A stretch of DNA of 64,000 bases from Bacteroidaceae bacterium (GTDB lineage Bacteria; Bacteroidota; Bacteroidia; Bacteroidales; Bacteroidaceae), in contig JAFQBB010000042.1 of the NCBI GenBank assembly GCA_017416805.1, forward strand, positions 1-64,000, given 5' to 3'. Positions within the stretch are counted from its first letter, which is position 1. Each line of letters begins with the position of its first letter. The notes under the pieces were generated by a model, which saw only the letters and a program-made list of their open reading frames with translations, was not told the origin of the DNA and did no database searches. The translations under genes and the position numbers were made by a program. Positions 16,947-26,432 of this stretch are shown one piece after another.

Positions 16947-17638
16947 CTGTAGAAGAAATCAACAGGCTTATTGACAGATATTTGGAAGGACTGACTTCGC
17001 CCGAGGAGGAACAACGGTTGGCTGTAGAGGTAAATCGGACGGATGCTCCGCAGGAGTGGATGATTATCCGTGAAATGTTGGGCGAGCTGACCCTGGGCGA
17101 AGCCATTTATGACGAGGTGGTGAAGACTCGCAGGCGTCGCCATCTGTGGCATTATGCAGGATGGGGCATTGCCGCCTCGCTGGCACTTCTCCTTGCTGTA
17201 GGTGCTTTGTTGCCCAAAGACTCTGCAGAAAGCAGGGTAGGGGAAAAGATGGTGGCTGAAACACTTCTACAAGATGAAAAGGAGACGAAGCCTGAAACAA
17301 CGGTGGCACCGATAGTGGAGGAAATGGAAAAGGTCGGGGTGGAACAGACTGAAGAGGAAGAACGTCCGGCAGTGGTCAGACCCACTGCCACATTAGCCCA
17401 AGTGGCAAAGGAGGAAGCGCCGGTAGAAGAGGCGGAGGAGACCGCAGAGAAGACCTTTTCACTGGAAGACTTGAAGGCGCAGGTGAGCGAAGCCGACCTG
17501 GCTCAGGTGGAAAAGAATTTTGAGCAGTGGCAGTTGCGGCAGACCATTCTTCATGAAAGTATCGAATTGCAGATTGCTATCAAAGAACTGGAGCGGAAAT
17601 ACGAATCCTATCTGGCTGAGAATGTGATAGAAATATAA
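16943..17638 (+). CDS. Membrane anti-sigma-like protein (system 1)
   Basis: 231 residues. The cytoplasmic N-terminus (1-66, INRLIDRYLEGLTSPEEEQ) matches the N-terminus of the system-2 protein at 20278. It is followed by one transmembrane helix (about 68-90) and an acidic, Glu-rich extracytoplasmic part with a coiled-coil-like end. No zinc anti-sigma motif is seen. The translational overlap with the sigma gene argues that it holds the sigma factor at the membrane. Inference from position and topology. Confidence 0.75.
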   Translation: MTVEEINRLIDRYLEGLTSPEEEQRLAVEVNRTDAPQEWMIIREMLGELTLGEAIYDEVVKTRRRRHLWHYAGWGIAASLALLLAVGALLPKDSAESRVGEKMVAETLLQDEKETKPETTVAPIVEEMEKVGVEQTEEEERPAVVRPTATLAQVAKEEAPVEEAEETAEKTFSLEDLKAQVSEADLAQVEKNFEQWQLRQTILHESIELQIAIKELERKYESYLAENVIEI

Positions 17639-17659
17639 ACCATAAAAACTGTATAGAAT

Positions 17660-18754
17660 ATGAAGACAAGAAACACTCGTTGGATGATGTGGATGCTGAT
17701 GATGGCCATGGCTGTCGGTGCATCGGCACAGAAGAATGTACTGAAGGCATTCGACAAGGTGAAGAGAGGCGAAGGCGTAATAGTAGAAAGCGTGGATAAC
17801 AAAAAGAGTGAAAAACCTGCCGTTTTGTGGTATTGCAATATCACGGAATTGAGCATCCCCAAGAAGGAAGATGTGGCAAAATATATGCCGGAATTGTACA
17901 AGGCATTTATAAAGGATAGCGAAAAGGAGAGTACTACTTTTTATAAAGAAATTCCCTCCTTGGGGTACAATGCTACGGAGGAAGAAACTGCCGGTCGTAA
18001 AAAGATTGTGGTGAAATACATTTCCCATCATTCATCTGTCGTTATAGGAGAAGACCCCTCGTACACGGCCATTGTATTGCGTAGTATGGTAAAATCACAC
18101 ATTACCAAACGGGTAGTGGTGGCCATGGAGTATAAGAAAGAGGCAAGTGGAGGATTGTCAGTAAAGCTTTATGAGATAATGGGAGACAATTTCGATTTGG
18201 GAGAAGAAACAGTTTCGGCCTTTCATGAAGAGGCGGCGGTGCATGTCCCTCAAACGCGAAAGGACGGTATCATCACCCGTATGCATTTCTATCGGGATAC
18301 ATACAACGGTGAAGACAGTTCGGAGAACAGCGCCCTGCTGCTGAACATGACAGAGTATCTGAATGCCCATTGGGGCAAGGCTTCCGGGGCTGAACAGGAA
18401 ATGATACAGCTCATTCTGCGGGATATGGCCGGCCGTTCAAAGGCTCAGATTCACCGCGACCTTATTGAGAGATGTGCCCACACATTGAAGGGTGGAAGTG
18501 GAAAAGGATACGATTTTGATGCTGTAAAGCGGGTGAGACTGTATGTGGATGATTACAAGGCATGCAGTACCACTTATAATAAAGGTCAGGTGCTGGACGA
18601 TCTGAAATCTTATATCAGGAAATTAAAGCAGAAGGGAATCAACGAAAATACATCAAACGATGTGTACGAACATCTGGTGGAACTGAGGCGTATAGCAAGT
18701 ACCAGTTATCACCAAGGGGTGATATCCGATATTGTTAGAATTTTGCAGAAATAG
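17660..18754 (+). CDS. Exported protein of unknown function in sigma operon 1
   Basis: 364 residues with a Met-rich signal peptide ending ASAQ (about residue 24). No known domain was recognised. The middle is mixed alpha/beta and the C-terminal 130 residues are mostly helical, with many Lys and Arg. It starts 21 bases after the anti-sigma-like gene, so it is probably part of the same transcript and may be the sensor input or main target of the sigma factor. It is followed by a strong terminator at 18778-18815. Confidence 0.6.
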   Translation: MKTRNTRWMMWMLMMAMAVGASAQKNVLKAFDKVKRGEGVIVESVDNKKSEKPAVLWYCNITELSIPKKEDVAKYMPELYKAFIKDSEKESTTFYKEIPSLGYNATEEETAGRKKIVVKYISHHSSVVIGEDPSYTAIVLRSMVKSHITKRVVVAMEYKKEASGGLSVKLYEIMGDNFDLGEETVSAFHEEAAVHVPQTRKDGIITRMHFYRDTYNGEDSSENSALLLNMTEYLNAHWGKASGAEQEMIQLILRDMAGRSKAQIHRDLIERCAHTLKGGSGKGYDFDAVKRVRLYVDDYKACSTTYNKGQVLDDLKSYIRKLKQKGINENTSNDVYEHLVELRRIASTSYHQGVISDIVRILQK

Positions 18755-18777
18755 GAATAGGGAATTGTCCCGAGCAA

Positions 18778-18815
18778 AAAGTCCGTACCCGATTGCGAAA
18801 TGGGGTACGGACTTT
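18778..18815 (+). terminator. Hairpin terminator of sigma operon 1
   Basis: Perfect 13-bp stem aaagtccgtaccc/gggtacggacttt with a 12-base loop, 23 bases after the stop, followed by gtttgttctttatg. Confidence 0.8.
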
Positions 18816-18856
18816 GTTTGTTCTTTATGACTGTTCATGCATCGGACAGGCCTCAT

Positions 18857-18943
18857 CTTTCCTTCCCAAAAGGAAAGTTTTGCAGAAAAGTTTCCTTCTG
18901 AAAAGGAAAAGATTGCCCATTTGTTTCCTTTTTAGAAGGAAAC
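18857..18943. repeat. Phased array: three 33-bp palindromic units
   Basis: Palindromes ctttcc...ggaaag (18857-18877), tttcc...ggaaa (18891-18909) and gtttcc...ggaaac (18923-18943) have centres at 18867, 18900 and 18933, exactly 33 bp apart with 13-bp spacers. They lie between two convergent operons. Confidence 0.85.
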
Positions 18944-19010
18944 GTTGATGCGTAAACAAAGCAACATAGGCAAATGCTCCGACACCGGCGAGGGGCATAT
19001 ACAGGAAAAA

Positions 19011-19040
19011 GTTGTGGCACGTCTCCCGACGTGCCACAAC
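19011..19040 (-). terminator. Perfect 12-bp hairpin between convergent operons
   Basis: gttgtggcacgt/acgtgccacaac with a 6-base loop, 66 bases downstream of the minus-strand lipoprotein gene. It may terminate that operon; there is no clear T run. Confidence 0.5.
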
Positions 19041-19105
19041 CAAGCTATGATAAAATATACTCATTTTATGTGCTTCTCTTCCTGTATAGATTTAAGTATA
19101 TTTTT

Positions 19106-20281
19106 TTATTCCACGATTTTCCGTTCTACGTATTCAAACAGTTTCTGGTTTTCGCGCAGGGTTTCCACCTCCATGTTCATTATCTGTTGCCCTTTTGGGT
19201 TTGCTCCCCAGGCGTTGAAGGGTTCACCGTCCAATTCGATGTAATGAATATGGGTAACGTCCAACGGGATGGGTTCGAACTCGAGTACCAAGGCAAACCA
19301 GTCGCCTGCACACTCTTCAACCCAGAACAGATGGTCCATAGGGACACCTTGTATTCCCTTCAATTTGTATTGCTTACCGTCATTGCCGTCCAACAAGAAG
19401 GTGTTGCTGTTGTACCTATAGTACTCTCTTGTCCATGTCTGGTTGTGCGGTACAGCCAGATAGGTAGCCTCCGGTGTTCTCCAAAGAGCAAAGGTATTCT
19501 GGTTTTCCAGCGGCTTGATGGTATGCACCTTGTGGTAGTAGGCCCATGTGTCGGCATCGTCCTTGTTGTAGTTTTGCTCGGGCTGTTTCAGTTGCGGGGT
19601 GCGGATGTTCGGTTTCTGGTCGTATTCGGCATTCTCCAGTCCATTCCGCTTGATTTTGATTCTGCCTTCACTGTCGTACAACCCCCAGTTGGGAACACCC
19701 GTGATGGATATATATTGGGTGGATTCCGGTAGCGGTGGGAAGGTGATGGTGAAGTCTATCAGCGAGTCCTTGGGAGCCTGCACGGTGAAGTACTGTTGCA
19801 TGACGTCGGGCGTTGTCACTCTTGGCTTGTAGTGTACACCTGTCTCTTCATCCACGATGTAGGTCTCCTCGCCGCCGAGCCACATTCTCTTCACCGGATG
19901 GGCCGGCATTGGGAAGTAACAGTGGAGCACCGTCTGGTTCTGCTCTTCCTTCAGTTCCCAAAAGAGACCAGTCAAGTCATTGCGTGATCCTATATCCTTG
20001 CGTGCTTCGGCCAGTTTTTGGTAAGGTTGGGTGTGTCTTCCTGCAAAGTTCAGATCTTCAGTCTTGACGGTCTTGACATCGCCGCGGTATTTGTTGGCGG
20101 TTCTGCGCCATTCGATGACGCTGTCTTGCAGTTCTTCGTCCCACACCTGAGGAGCTGAGTTCCACCAATATATCTTACTTTGATACAAGGTACTGTTGTC
20201 TGTAAAGTTTTCTGCCACTTTAGGGGCGCATGCCGAGGCCAGGATACATGTGGCCATGATGGCTACTCTTGATTGTTTCAT
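19106..20281 (-). CDS. Lipoprotein of unknown function in sigma operon 2
   Basis: 391 residues with a lipoprotein signal (lipobox ASAC, Cys18). The mature part is rich in Trp, Tyr and beta-strand-like segments. No catalytic motif was recognised. It overlaps the preceding anti-sigma-like gene by 4 bp (ATGA), so the three genes sigma, anti-sigma and lipoprotein are translationally linked. It occupies the place held by a different exported protein in system 1, suggesting that each sigma system has its own envelope partner. Confidence 0.65.
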   Translation of the reverse strand: MKQSRVAIMATCILASACAPKVAENFTDNSTLYQSKIYWWNSAPQVWDEELQDSVIEWRRTANKYRGDVKTVKTEDLNFAGRHTQPYQKLAEARKDIGSRNDLTGLFWELKEEQNQTVLHCYFPMPAHPVKRMWLGGEETYIVDEETGVHYKPRVTTPDVMQQYFTVQAPKDSLIDFTITFPPLPESTQYISITGVPNWGLYDSEGRIKIKRNGLENAEYDQKPNIRTPQLKQPEQNYNKDDADTWAYYHKVHTIKPLENQNTFALWRTPEATYLAVPHNQTWTREYYRYNSNTFLLDGNDGKQYKLKGIQGVPMDHLFWVEECAGDWFALVLEFEPIPLDVTHIHYIELDGEPFNAWGANPKGQQIMNMEVETLRENQKLFEYVERKIVE

Positions 20282-21099
20282 ATCTTTATGGTTTTATGGT
20301 TATTTATGATATACGGATTGTTTTCTATTTCGCTCCTGAATTCGCGGTAGCAGGTCGAGAAGACCGATGAATTGGTCGTTGTGTACGAGCAATGGAGCAG
20401 GATGCGGCCTCTGACCCTCTCTGCCATCCACTGGTAATGGATGTTCTTCCGGCTGTCTTCCAACTGGAAGATAAACTGCTTGTCGTTGAGGCTCAGGTGG
20501 TAACCAGGGTGCCTGTTGCTGTACCAGCAGGCCACCTGCACCAGTCGTCCGATGATGTCCTGCTCTTCGTTGTCGGCGAACAGATAGACAGATTCCTGCG
20601 GGGCATTCTCCGTCGATGTCGGACAGTCGGGGTGGAGACTGTCGGCACTATAGACCTTGGCCAGTTCCTTGATGAATCGGGTGACACGGGCAGGGTCCTG
20701 ATAACTCTCTGCGACCATTGTCGTAGTAGGAGCGGATGATGCAGTCGGAGCGGTCTCTGTGGCCGGTTCTGAGGCTGCCAATACGGTCTTGTCCGCCTCA
20801 TGGCGATGGTATCTCCATGAGAAACCAAAACCCACCAACAGCAACAGACAGGCTGCCGCTGCCCACCACCAGTTCTGCAGCGATGGCTTGTGGGTGAACC
20901 TTTGCGTAGCGCGCTCTGTCATGATGTGGTCGAACAGTGCTTCGTCAGTGGCCAGTTCGCCCATCATGGCGGCTATGAGTTTCCACTCTTCGGGAGCGTC
21001 ATCACGCGTCACTTCCAGCGCCAGCTGCTTCTCTTCCTCCAAGGTAGTCTCGCCATTGAGGTACTTGGTAATCAGTATTTCAGTTTCCTTGTGCGTCAT
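20278..21099 (-). CDS. Membrane anti-sigma-like protein (system 2)
   Basis: 273 residues. The N-terminal 65 residues (ETEILITKYLNGETTLEEEK...) align with the system-1 protein at 16943. A transmembrane helix follows at about 75-95 (WWWAAAACLLLLVGFGF), then an extracytoplasmic domain without recognised motifs. It overlaps the sigma gene by 4 bp and the lipoprotein gene by 4 bp. The likely role is to restrain the sigma factor until an envelope signal arrives. Confidence 0.75.
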   Translation of the reverse strand: MTHKETEILITKYLNGETTLEEEKQLALEVTRDDAPEEWKLIAAMMGELATDEALFDHIMTERATQRFTHKPSLQNWWWAAAACLLLLVGFGFSWRYHRHEADKTVLAASEPATETAPTASSAPTTTMVAESYQDPARVTRFIKELAKVYSADSLHPDCPTSTENAPQESVYLFADNEEQDIIGRLVQVACWYSNRHPGYHLSLNDKQFIFQLEDSRKNIHYQWMAERVRGRILLHCSYTTTNSSVFSTCYREFRSEIENNPYIINNHKTIKI

Positions 21100-21614
21100 G
21101 ATTTCAAACTCTTCTTTAATTCTTCATATATTTTTCTTCGCGCAGTTGAGATAATGCTCTTCACCGATGGTTTGGAGATGTTTGTCTTACTGGCTATTTC
21201 GTCCAGTTCCCAGCCTTCAATCTGACGGAGTTCGTAGAGCCGGCGCTCGCCAGGAGTCAGCTGCCCGATGGCTTCGTCTATGGCAGATTGCAGTTCATCA
21301 GTTTCCAGTATCTCTTGAGGCGATTGTGCGGCCGGCATCTCTTTCGTGATGGAATCGGGAGGGATAGCACCGTACAGTTGGACAGACTCTTTCCGCTTCC
21401 GCATCATGTCCATGCAACAATGTTTGGCTATTCGGATGGCAAGTCCCTCATGAGTCTGACCGATATCCAAGCGGTCGCGGTATCTCCACAGAGCCACCAA
21501 TCCTTCCTGAGCCACGTCGTCTGCATCCGACTCGTTGCCGAAGAAGTTGCGTCCCACGGACATCATCACTTTTCTCAGTCCTGGAGCAATTGTCTCAAAC
21601 TCTGCTTGTGTCAT
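21096..21614 (-). CDS. ECF-type RNA polymerase sigma factor (system 2)
   Basis: 172 residues. Region 2 has DADDVAQEGLVALWRYRD and region 4 has ELDEIASKTNISKPSVKSI. It is paralogous to the sigma factor at 16437; both share the FFG.(S/E)(A/S)DDAxDVAQE block. It heads a three-gene operon in which each gene overlaps the next by 4 bp. The upstream sequence on the minus strand contains ttactttttgc at about 21699-21709, a loose -7 box. Confidence 0.9.
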   Translation of the reverse strand: MTQAEFETIAPGLRKVMMSVGRNFFGNESDADDVAQEGLVALWRYRDRLDIGQTHEGLAIRIAKHCCMDMMRKRKESVQLYGAIPPDSITKEMPAAQSPQEILETDELQSAIDEAIGQLTPGERRLYELRQIEGWELDEIASKTNISKPSVKSIISTARRKIYEELKKSLKS

Positions 21615-21828
21615 TCTCTGTTTGGTTCTTTTTTGCGCGATTGCCGGCTGTTTGCCTCTTGTTTTTGATGCGCTTTCATTGATATAAGCGTAGCGAAGTG
21701 CAAAAAGTAAAGTGGGAAATGCAAACTTTTTTGCTTTTTACCAAAAAAATCTTTTGTCAGAAGTAAAATAGAAAAACATTTATATCCAAATAGAAGCCCA
21801 AATAACAGAAAAATGCCGGGCTATAGTT

Positions 21829-21912
21829 TATCCCAAAGCTTGGGACAAGTAAACCAAGGTTTGGTCCAATTATCCCAAGGCTTGGTTTAAGTAAACCAAA
21901 GCTTGGGATAAG
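21829..21912. repeat. Phased array: four 21-bp palindromic units
   Basis: Units start at 21829, 21850, 21871 and 21892, exactly 21 bp apart. Palindromes of the CCCAAAGCTTGGG and ACCAAGGTTTGGT types alternate (A-B-A-B). The array lies between the sigma operon start and the 3' end of the permease gene. The remainder of 21615-22019 holds no gene. Confidence 0.88.
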
Positions 21913-22019
21913 TTACTTTTCGGTACTTTTGTCTGTTTAAAGTGTGACTTATCATTTTGGTGGCTGTATGGGTGGAAATGTTCAACTGAAGAGAAATAAG
22001 AAGAACTTGCAAAGAAGCA

Positions 22020-24377
22020 TCATCCCTTGCAAATCTCATCTGCCGGATGGGCTTTGGCCGTGCGCCACACGCGCCAACCGATGCAGAGGGCGACGAGCAG
22101 AGCCACACCAGCGAAGATGGCAGGGCAGAGCCACAGGGGAATCGCCACCTGATGGATGTATCCCTCTAACCACGGCTTGACGCAGGCGTAGGCCACGGGG
22201 AAGGCCACCACGGCCGCAGCCAAGAGCACCACTAACTGTTCGGTGAAGAAGAGCCGCAGAATATCGCCCACCTTGGCACCGAACACTTTGCGAACGGCAA
22301 TCTCCTTGCGCCGCTGTTCGCAACTGATGGTTATCAGCGAATAGACACCGAACAGGGCTATCAGGATGCAGACGGCTGTCATCACGTAGAACAAGCCGAG
22401 GAGCGTATCTTCGGAATGGAGCAGTTGGTTGAAGCTTATGTCTATGTTGTCAATATGCCAATCGTCTCCTTGGATGCCCCAATCGCGGTTGTCGCCATTG
22501 AAACGGCTGCTGATGGAGTCACGTAGGGTTGGCCACGAACCGGGGCGGTAGCGGAAACAGGATTCTCTCTGTTCCTGTTGTTTTATCTCATCTTTGGGCT
22601 TGGGGATGTAGAGCATTGGTTCCTGTGGCACGATGAGCGACTTGGCACTAACGTTGCGCACCACGCCCACAATGCGGTATTCCAGATTGGGAATGATGGT
22701 GTCCACTGGATATGTCAAGCCCAAATGCTTTGCGGCTGATTCGTTTACTACGGCCACTTTTTTCTCATGGTCTTCTATCCAGCGGCCTTCCAATAGTTCC
22801 AGTCCCCAAAAGTCGGCCTCGTCGCGGAGTATCTTTTTGATGGCCAACTCCGTTTTTTTGCTTCCGTCCTTGTTATATATGATATGCCTGTAACCAGAAT
22901 TCCGGATGTTTCCACATCCCACCTTCACTTCCTCTACATCGGGATGGCTGCGTAGGTAGTGGACCATTTCTTCCGCCAGTTCGGGTTGGCGCCAAGTGTA
23001 GAACGTTGCGCGGTTCTCGTATTTGAACCCGATGTCGGTGCTGGTGCGCAAATAGTGGAGTTGCAGAATGATGACCGACGTGAAAAATACCATCCCCATA
23101 CCAACGACCAGTTGTACCCATTGGCTCAGGGGACGGAATAGATTACGCTGCACGGTGACCATGCCCTTGTGCAACGTCTCGTTCAACGATTGCCGCTGCA
23201 TCCACCAAGTGACACCCACCAACAGGGGCAAGGTACCCAAGGCTACGGCAAGCATGTAAATCCCTATCTCGGTAAAGAAAAAAGAGTCCTCTTCTCTAAT
23301 GTGAGTAATTCTCTTGAATTCGGGCAACGTCAGTTCCATGAACAACAAACCTATGAAACAGGACGCCAGAAGTATCAAAAGAAATTCGGTGATAAGCAGC
23401 ATCAACAATTGCCTGCGTGTGGAACCGCACACCAGGCGCAAGGCCAGTTCGCGTGCCCGCATACGAATGCGGATGACATACAGAGAAAGGTAATTGAACA
23501 CAGCACATATCACAACAACCAATCCTAAAAGAGCGAAGATGCGGATGTGGTCAACCTTAACGGAATTGACGTAAAAATCTGGGAAAACAGAGCGGAGGGA
23601 ACTGAGGGAAGCCACCCGTAATTCACAGCCATGAGGCGTTTGTACTTTGTTTATAAGTGCCGTGACGGTGTCGGCATTGGCCGTAGGATGCATGCGTAAG
23701 ACAGTTTGGTATGTCCAGACGTAGTCTTCGCTGGTGCGGTCTGCAATCTCTGCACTCTTGAACGGTACTATGCAGGTAAAGCGGAAAAAGGAGTGATTTC
23801 CCCAGTCCTTCACTACAGCAGCTACCGTGTAGGTGCCGTTTTCCCACATCTTACCCGTATAGGTTTCGGGGTTAGAAGGTTTGACGGCCAATGTCACTTC
23901 GCGCCCGATGCAATCAGTAGTTCCGAATAATTTCATCGCCAGCTTGTCGGTCACTACAGCCATTGTCCCATCAGGGTGCATCAGCGGATAACTTCCGGCT
24001 ACCAATTCCGGTTGGAAGGTAGGCAGGAACATAGAGTCGGCTATCATGACAAAGTCGTAGATGTCCTCGTTGATATTCAGAGGCATCTGCCGGAACACGG
24101 TGGCTTGCTCTACCTGCGGAATCTTTTCCATGGCTAAGGAGGCCGCGCCAAAATTCGTTACGGGATGCACCGTCGCCCACTTGTCTAGCGACGTTACCTG
24201 TATGTACAGGTTCTCCGCCTCAGGATGAAACGCGTCGTATGTTGTCTCGTACCTCCACCACAGGGAGGAGAGGGCAAAGCAGGTGAATCCTACGGCCAAG
24301 CCGACGAGGCTCAGCAGTGTCTGCAGTTTGTACTTCGTCAGTTGGCCGATGGCCATGGTCAAGTTGTGCAGCAGCAT
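22020..24377 (-). CDS. ABC transporter permease, FtsX/MacB type
   Basis: 785 residues. The N-terminal transmembrane helix (about 19-41) is followed by a large extracytoplasmic domain (about 45-275), helices at about 280-300, 330-350 and 375-395, another helix near 425 and a second extracytoplasmic domain. The last three helices fall at about 665-770. The REKEIAVRKVFGA-like segment (here RRKEIAVRKVFGAKVG) is the typical FtsX signature. This duplicated FtsX layout is common in Bacteroidetes, usually in sets with an ATPase subunit; none is adjacent here, so the partner is unknown. It probably acts in envelope efflux or lipoprotein handling. Confidence 0.85.
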   Translation of the reverse strand: MLLHNLTMAIGQLTKYKLQTLLSLVGLAVGFTCFALSSLWWRYETTYDAFHPEAENLYIQVTSLDKWATVHPVTNFGAASLAMEKIPQVEQATVFRQMPLNINEDIYDFVMIADSMFLPTFQPELVAGSYPLMHPDGTMAVVTDKLAMKLFGTTDCIGREVTLAVKPSNPETYTGKMWENGTYTVAAVVKDWGNHSFFRFTCIVPFKSAEIADRTSEDYVWTYQTVLRMHPTANADTVTALINKVQTPHGCELRVASLSSLRSVFPDFYVNSVKVDHIRIFALLGLVVVICAVFNYLSLYVIRIRMRARELALRLVCGSTRRQLLMLLITEFLLILLASCFIGLLFMELTLPEFKRITHIREEDSFFFTEIGIYMLAVALGTLPLLVGVTWWMQRQSLNETLHKGMVTVQRNLFRPLSQWVQLVVGMGMVFFTSVIILQLHYLRTSTDIGFKYENRATFYTWRQPELAEEMVHYLRSHPDVEEVKVGCGNIRNSGYRHIIYNKDGSKKTELAIKKILRDEADFWGLELLEGRWIEDHEKKVAVVNESAAKHLGLTYPVDTIIPNLEYRIVGVVRNVSAKSLIVPQEPMLYIPKPKDEIKQQEQRESCFRYRPGSWPTLRDSISSRFNGDNRDWGIQGDDWHIDNIDISFNQLLHSEDTLLGLFYVMTAVCILIALFGVYSLITISCEQRRKEIAVRKVFGAKVGDILRLFFTEQLVVLLAAAVVAFPVAYACVKPWLEGYIHQVAIPLWLCPAIFAGVALLVALCIGWRVWRTAKAHPADEICKG

Positions 24378-24420
24378 GTCTGTCTGTTCTATTTATAGGT
24401 TTGGGCAAATGATTGTTGGC

Positions 24421-24430
24421 CGCAAATGTA
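24421..24430 (-). promoter_or_regulatory. -7 promoter box of FtsX-type gene
   Basis: Minus-strand TACATTTGCG, 44 bases before the start at 24377. Confidence 0.5.
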
Positions 24431-24510
24431 TGCAGATATTTCTACCCGACAAAGGAAAGAATATGAAAACAGTCTGATAATAACCTTCGTAAATAGTAGG
24501 TGACAGAAAT

Positions 24511-24554
24511 TAACCCAACTTTGCTCTTACTTAGTTAAGGGCAGAGTTGGGTTA
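24511..24554 (-). terminator. Hairpin terminator of SulP gene
   Basis: An 18-bp stem with two wobble positions (taacccaactttgctctt and partner) begins 19 bases after the SulP stop on the minus strand. Confidence 0.75.
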
Positions 24555-24572
24555 AGGGATTAAAAGAGTGCA

Positions 24573-26288
24573 TTATCGTTGCACGATTTCCTTGGATTTC
24601 TCCAACGCTTCATTGATGTTAGTACAAATGTTTTCCTTGCCGAGCAATGTGTAGAAATTGCTCTTCTGCAACACCTTATGTACCTTCTCGTTGACACCGG
24701 AAAGGATGATATGGATATTTTCGCGTTGGCTTATTTCACAGAAGTTTGTCAGGTTATGGATACCTGTCGAGTCAATGAAAGGCACTTTACGCATACGGAT
24801 GATTCGCACTTTAGGACGGTCACCCATTTGCTGCATCACCTCCTCGAAACGGTTGGCTATTCCGAAGAAATAAGGTCCGTTGATTTCATAAACTTCTACC
24901 CCCTCGGGGATGATGAGATGCTCCTCATGCAACTGTACGTCACTTTCAATGTTCGGGTCGATTTCATCGGTAATGACAGAAACCTGCGTAGTCTCAGCCA
25001 TACGACGCATGCAGAGCAGACAGGCAATGACCAATCCCACTTCGATAGCTATGGTCAGGTCGAAGATAACGGTAAGGATGAATGTGATGAGCAACACTGT
25101 GATGTCCGATTTGGGGTTTTTCAGCAATTGCTTGAACGTCCGCCATTCGCTCATGTTGTAGGCCACGATAACCAATACTCCAGCCAGACAAGCCATGGGG
25201 ATGTATTGTGCATACGGCATGAGGAAGAGGAATATGAGCAGCAACACAACGGCATGTATGATACCGGCTATCGGGGAACGTCCGCCATTGTTGATGTTGG
25301 TCATCGTACGGGCTATGGCTCCCGTAGCGGGAATACCCCCGAAGATAGGTGAAACAATGTTGGCTATCCCCTGCCCTACCAATTCCTGATTTGAATCGTG
25401 ATGGTCTCCTACCACACCATCGGCCACAGTAGCCGAAAGCAATGACTCGATGGCTCCCAGTACGGCAATGGTAATGGCCGGTGATATGAGTTGCTTGATG
25501 GTTTCCCACGTCATGCTGGGCATCTCGGCATCAGGCAGCGTACTGTTAATGGTAAAACGATCGCCAATGGTCTCTATGCAGCTCACACCTCCATACATTT
25601 TCAACAGATATACTCCAATAGTCATGACGATAATGGCAATGAGCGAACCTGGAATCTTCTTGCTGAACCTGGGTGTCAGGGCTATGATGACGATGCTGGC
25701 AATGCTGACTGCTGTGTTCCACCAATTGATGGAATCGATATGCTCGATATAGCACATCCATTTGCCTAAGAAGTCACCTGGAGTCTTCAGCGGAGCTATA
25801 ATCTCTTGTCCGTTGGTATCAATCACAGTTTCGGTCAGTCCCAACACGTCGCTAATCTGCGTGGTGAAAATAGTGAGTGCTATACCACTGGTGAAACCCA
25901 CCACGATGGGATAAGGAATATATTTGATAATCGTACCCAAATGAAAAACTCCTAATAGAATAAGGAATATACCGGCCAAAATGGTGGCAATGGTCAACCC
26001 TTCCAATCCGTATTGTTGGATAATGCCGTAGATGATAACGATGAATGCACCTGTAGGACCACCTATCTGTACCCTACTGCCTCCGAATACCGATATGGCC
26101 AAACCTGCAACAATAGCTGTGATAATACCTTTTTCGGGCGATACTCCCGAAGCGATGCCGAATGCAATAGCCAAAGGTAAGGCTACAATACCGACAATGA
26201 TACCGGCCATAATGTCGGCCATCAGCGTCTCTTTCTTGTATCCTTTCAAAGATGTGAAGAGCGCCGGTTTGAATACAAAACCTTTCAT
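24573..26288 (-). CDS. SulP-family anion transporter with STAS domain
   Basis: 571 residues. About 10-12 membrane helices (15-430) include the SulP segments GGPTGAFIVIIYG and TSGIALTIF. A cytoplasmic STAS domain follows (about 450-560) with VPFIDSTGIHNL (DSTG at 506-509), the loop equivalent to the phosphorylated serine of anti-sigma-factor antagonists. The family moves sulfate, bicarbonate or other anions across the inner membrane; the substrate cannot be decided here. It is a single gene with a -7 box at 26331-26339 and its own terminator. Confidence 0.9.
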   Translation of the reverse strand: MKGFVFKPALFTSLKGYKKETLMADIMAGIIVGIVALPLAIAFGIASGVSPEKGIITAIVAGLAISVFGGSRVQIGGPTGAFIVIIYGIIQQYGLEGLTIATILAGIFLILLGVFHLGTIIKYIPYPIVVGFTSGIALTIFTTQISDVLGLTETVIDTNGQEIIAPLKTPGDFLGKWMCYIEHIDSINWWNTAVSIASIVIIALTPRFSKKIPGSLIAIIVMTIGVYLLKMYGGVSCIETIGDRFTINSTLPDAEMPSMTWETIKQLISPAITIAVLGAIESLLSATVADGVVGDHHDSNQELVGQGIANIVSPIFGGIPATGAIARTMTNINNGGRSPIAGIIHAVVLLLIFLFLMPYAQYIPMACLAGVLVIVAYNMSEWRTFKQLLKNPKSDITVLLITFILTVIFDLTIAIEVGLVIACLLCMRRMAETTQVSVITDEIDPNIESDVQLHEEHLIIPEGVEVYEINGPYFFGIANRFEEVMQQMGDRPKVRIIRMRKVPFIDSTGIHNLTNFCEISQRENIHIILSGVNEKVHKVLQKSNFYTLLGKENICTNINEALEKSKEIVQR

Positions 26289-26330
26289 TTCTTTTTACCT
26301 TAAATGTTACCTATATTCTTGTATGAGGCC

Positions 26331-26339
26331 GCAAAATTA
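26331..26339 (-). promoter_or_regulatory. -7 promoter box of SulP gene
   Basis: Minus-strand TAATTTTGC, 43 bases before the start codon. Confidence 0.55.
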
Positions 26340-26388
26340 TATATTTTTAAGAACTTGACAAAGAAAAATCAGGATAAACTTCTCTTTT

Positions 26389-26432
26389 AGTGATGTGTAA
26401 AAAATAAGGTGCATCAGTTTAAACGTTATTTT
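26389..26432. repeat. Solo arm of the MITE-like element at 631-813
   Basis: Matches the left arm with one difference over about 44 bases. The following region to 26661 holds no gene; it contains three aggagtgtag copies at 26462, 26479 and 26494 with uneven spacing. Confidence 0.7.
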
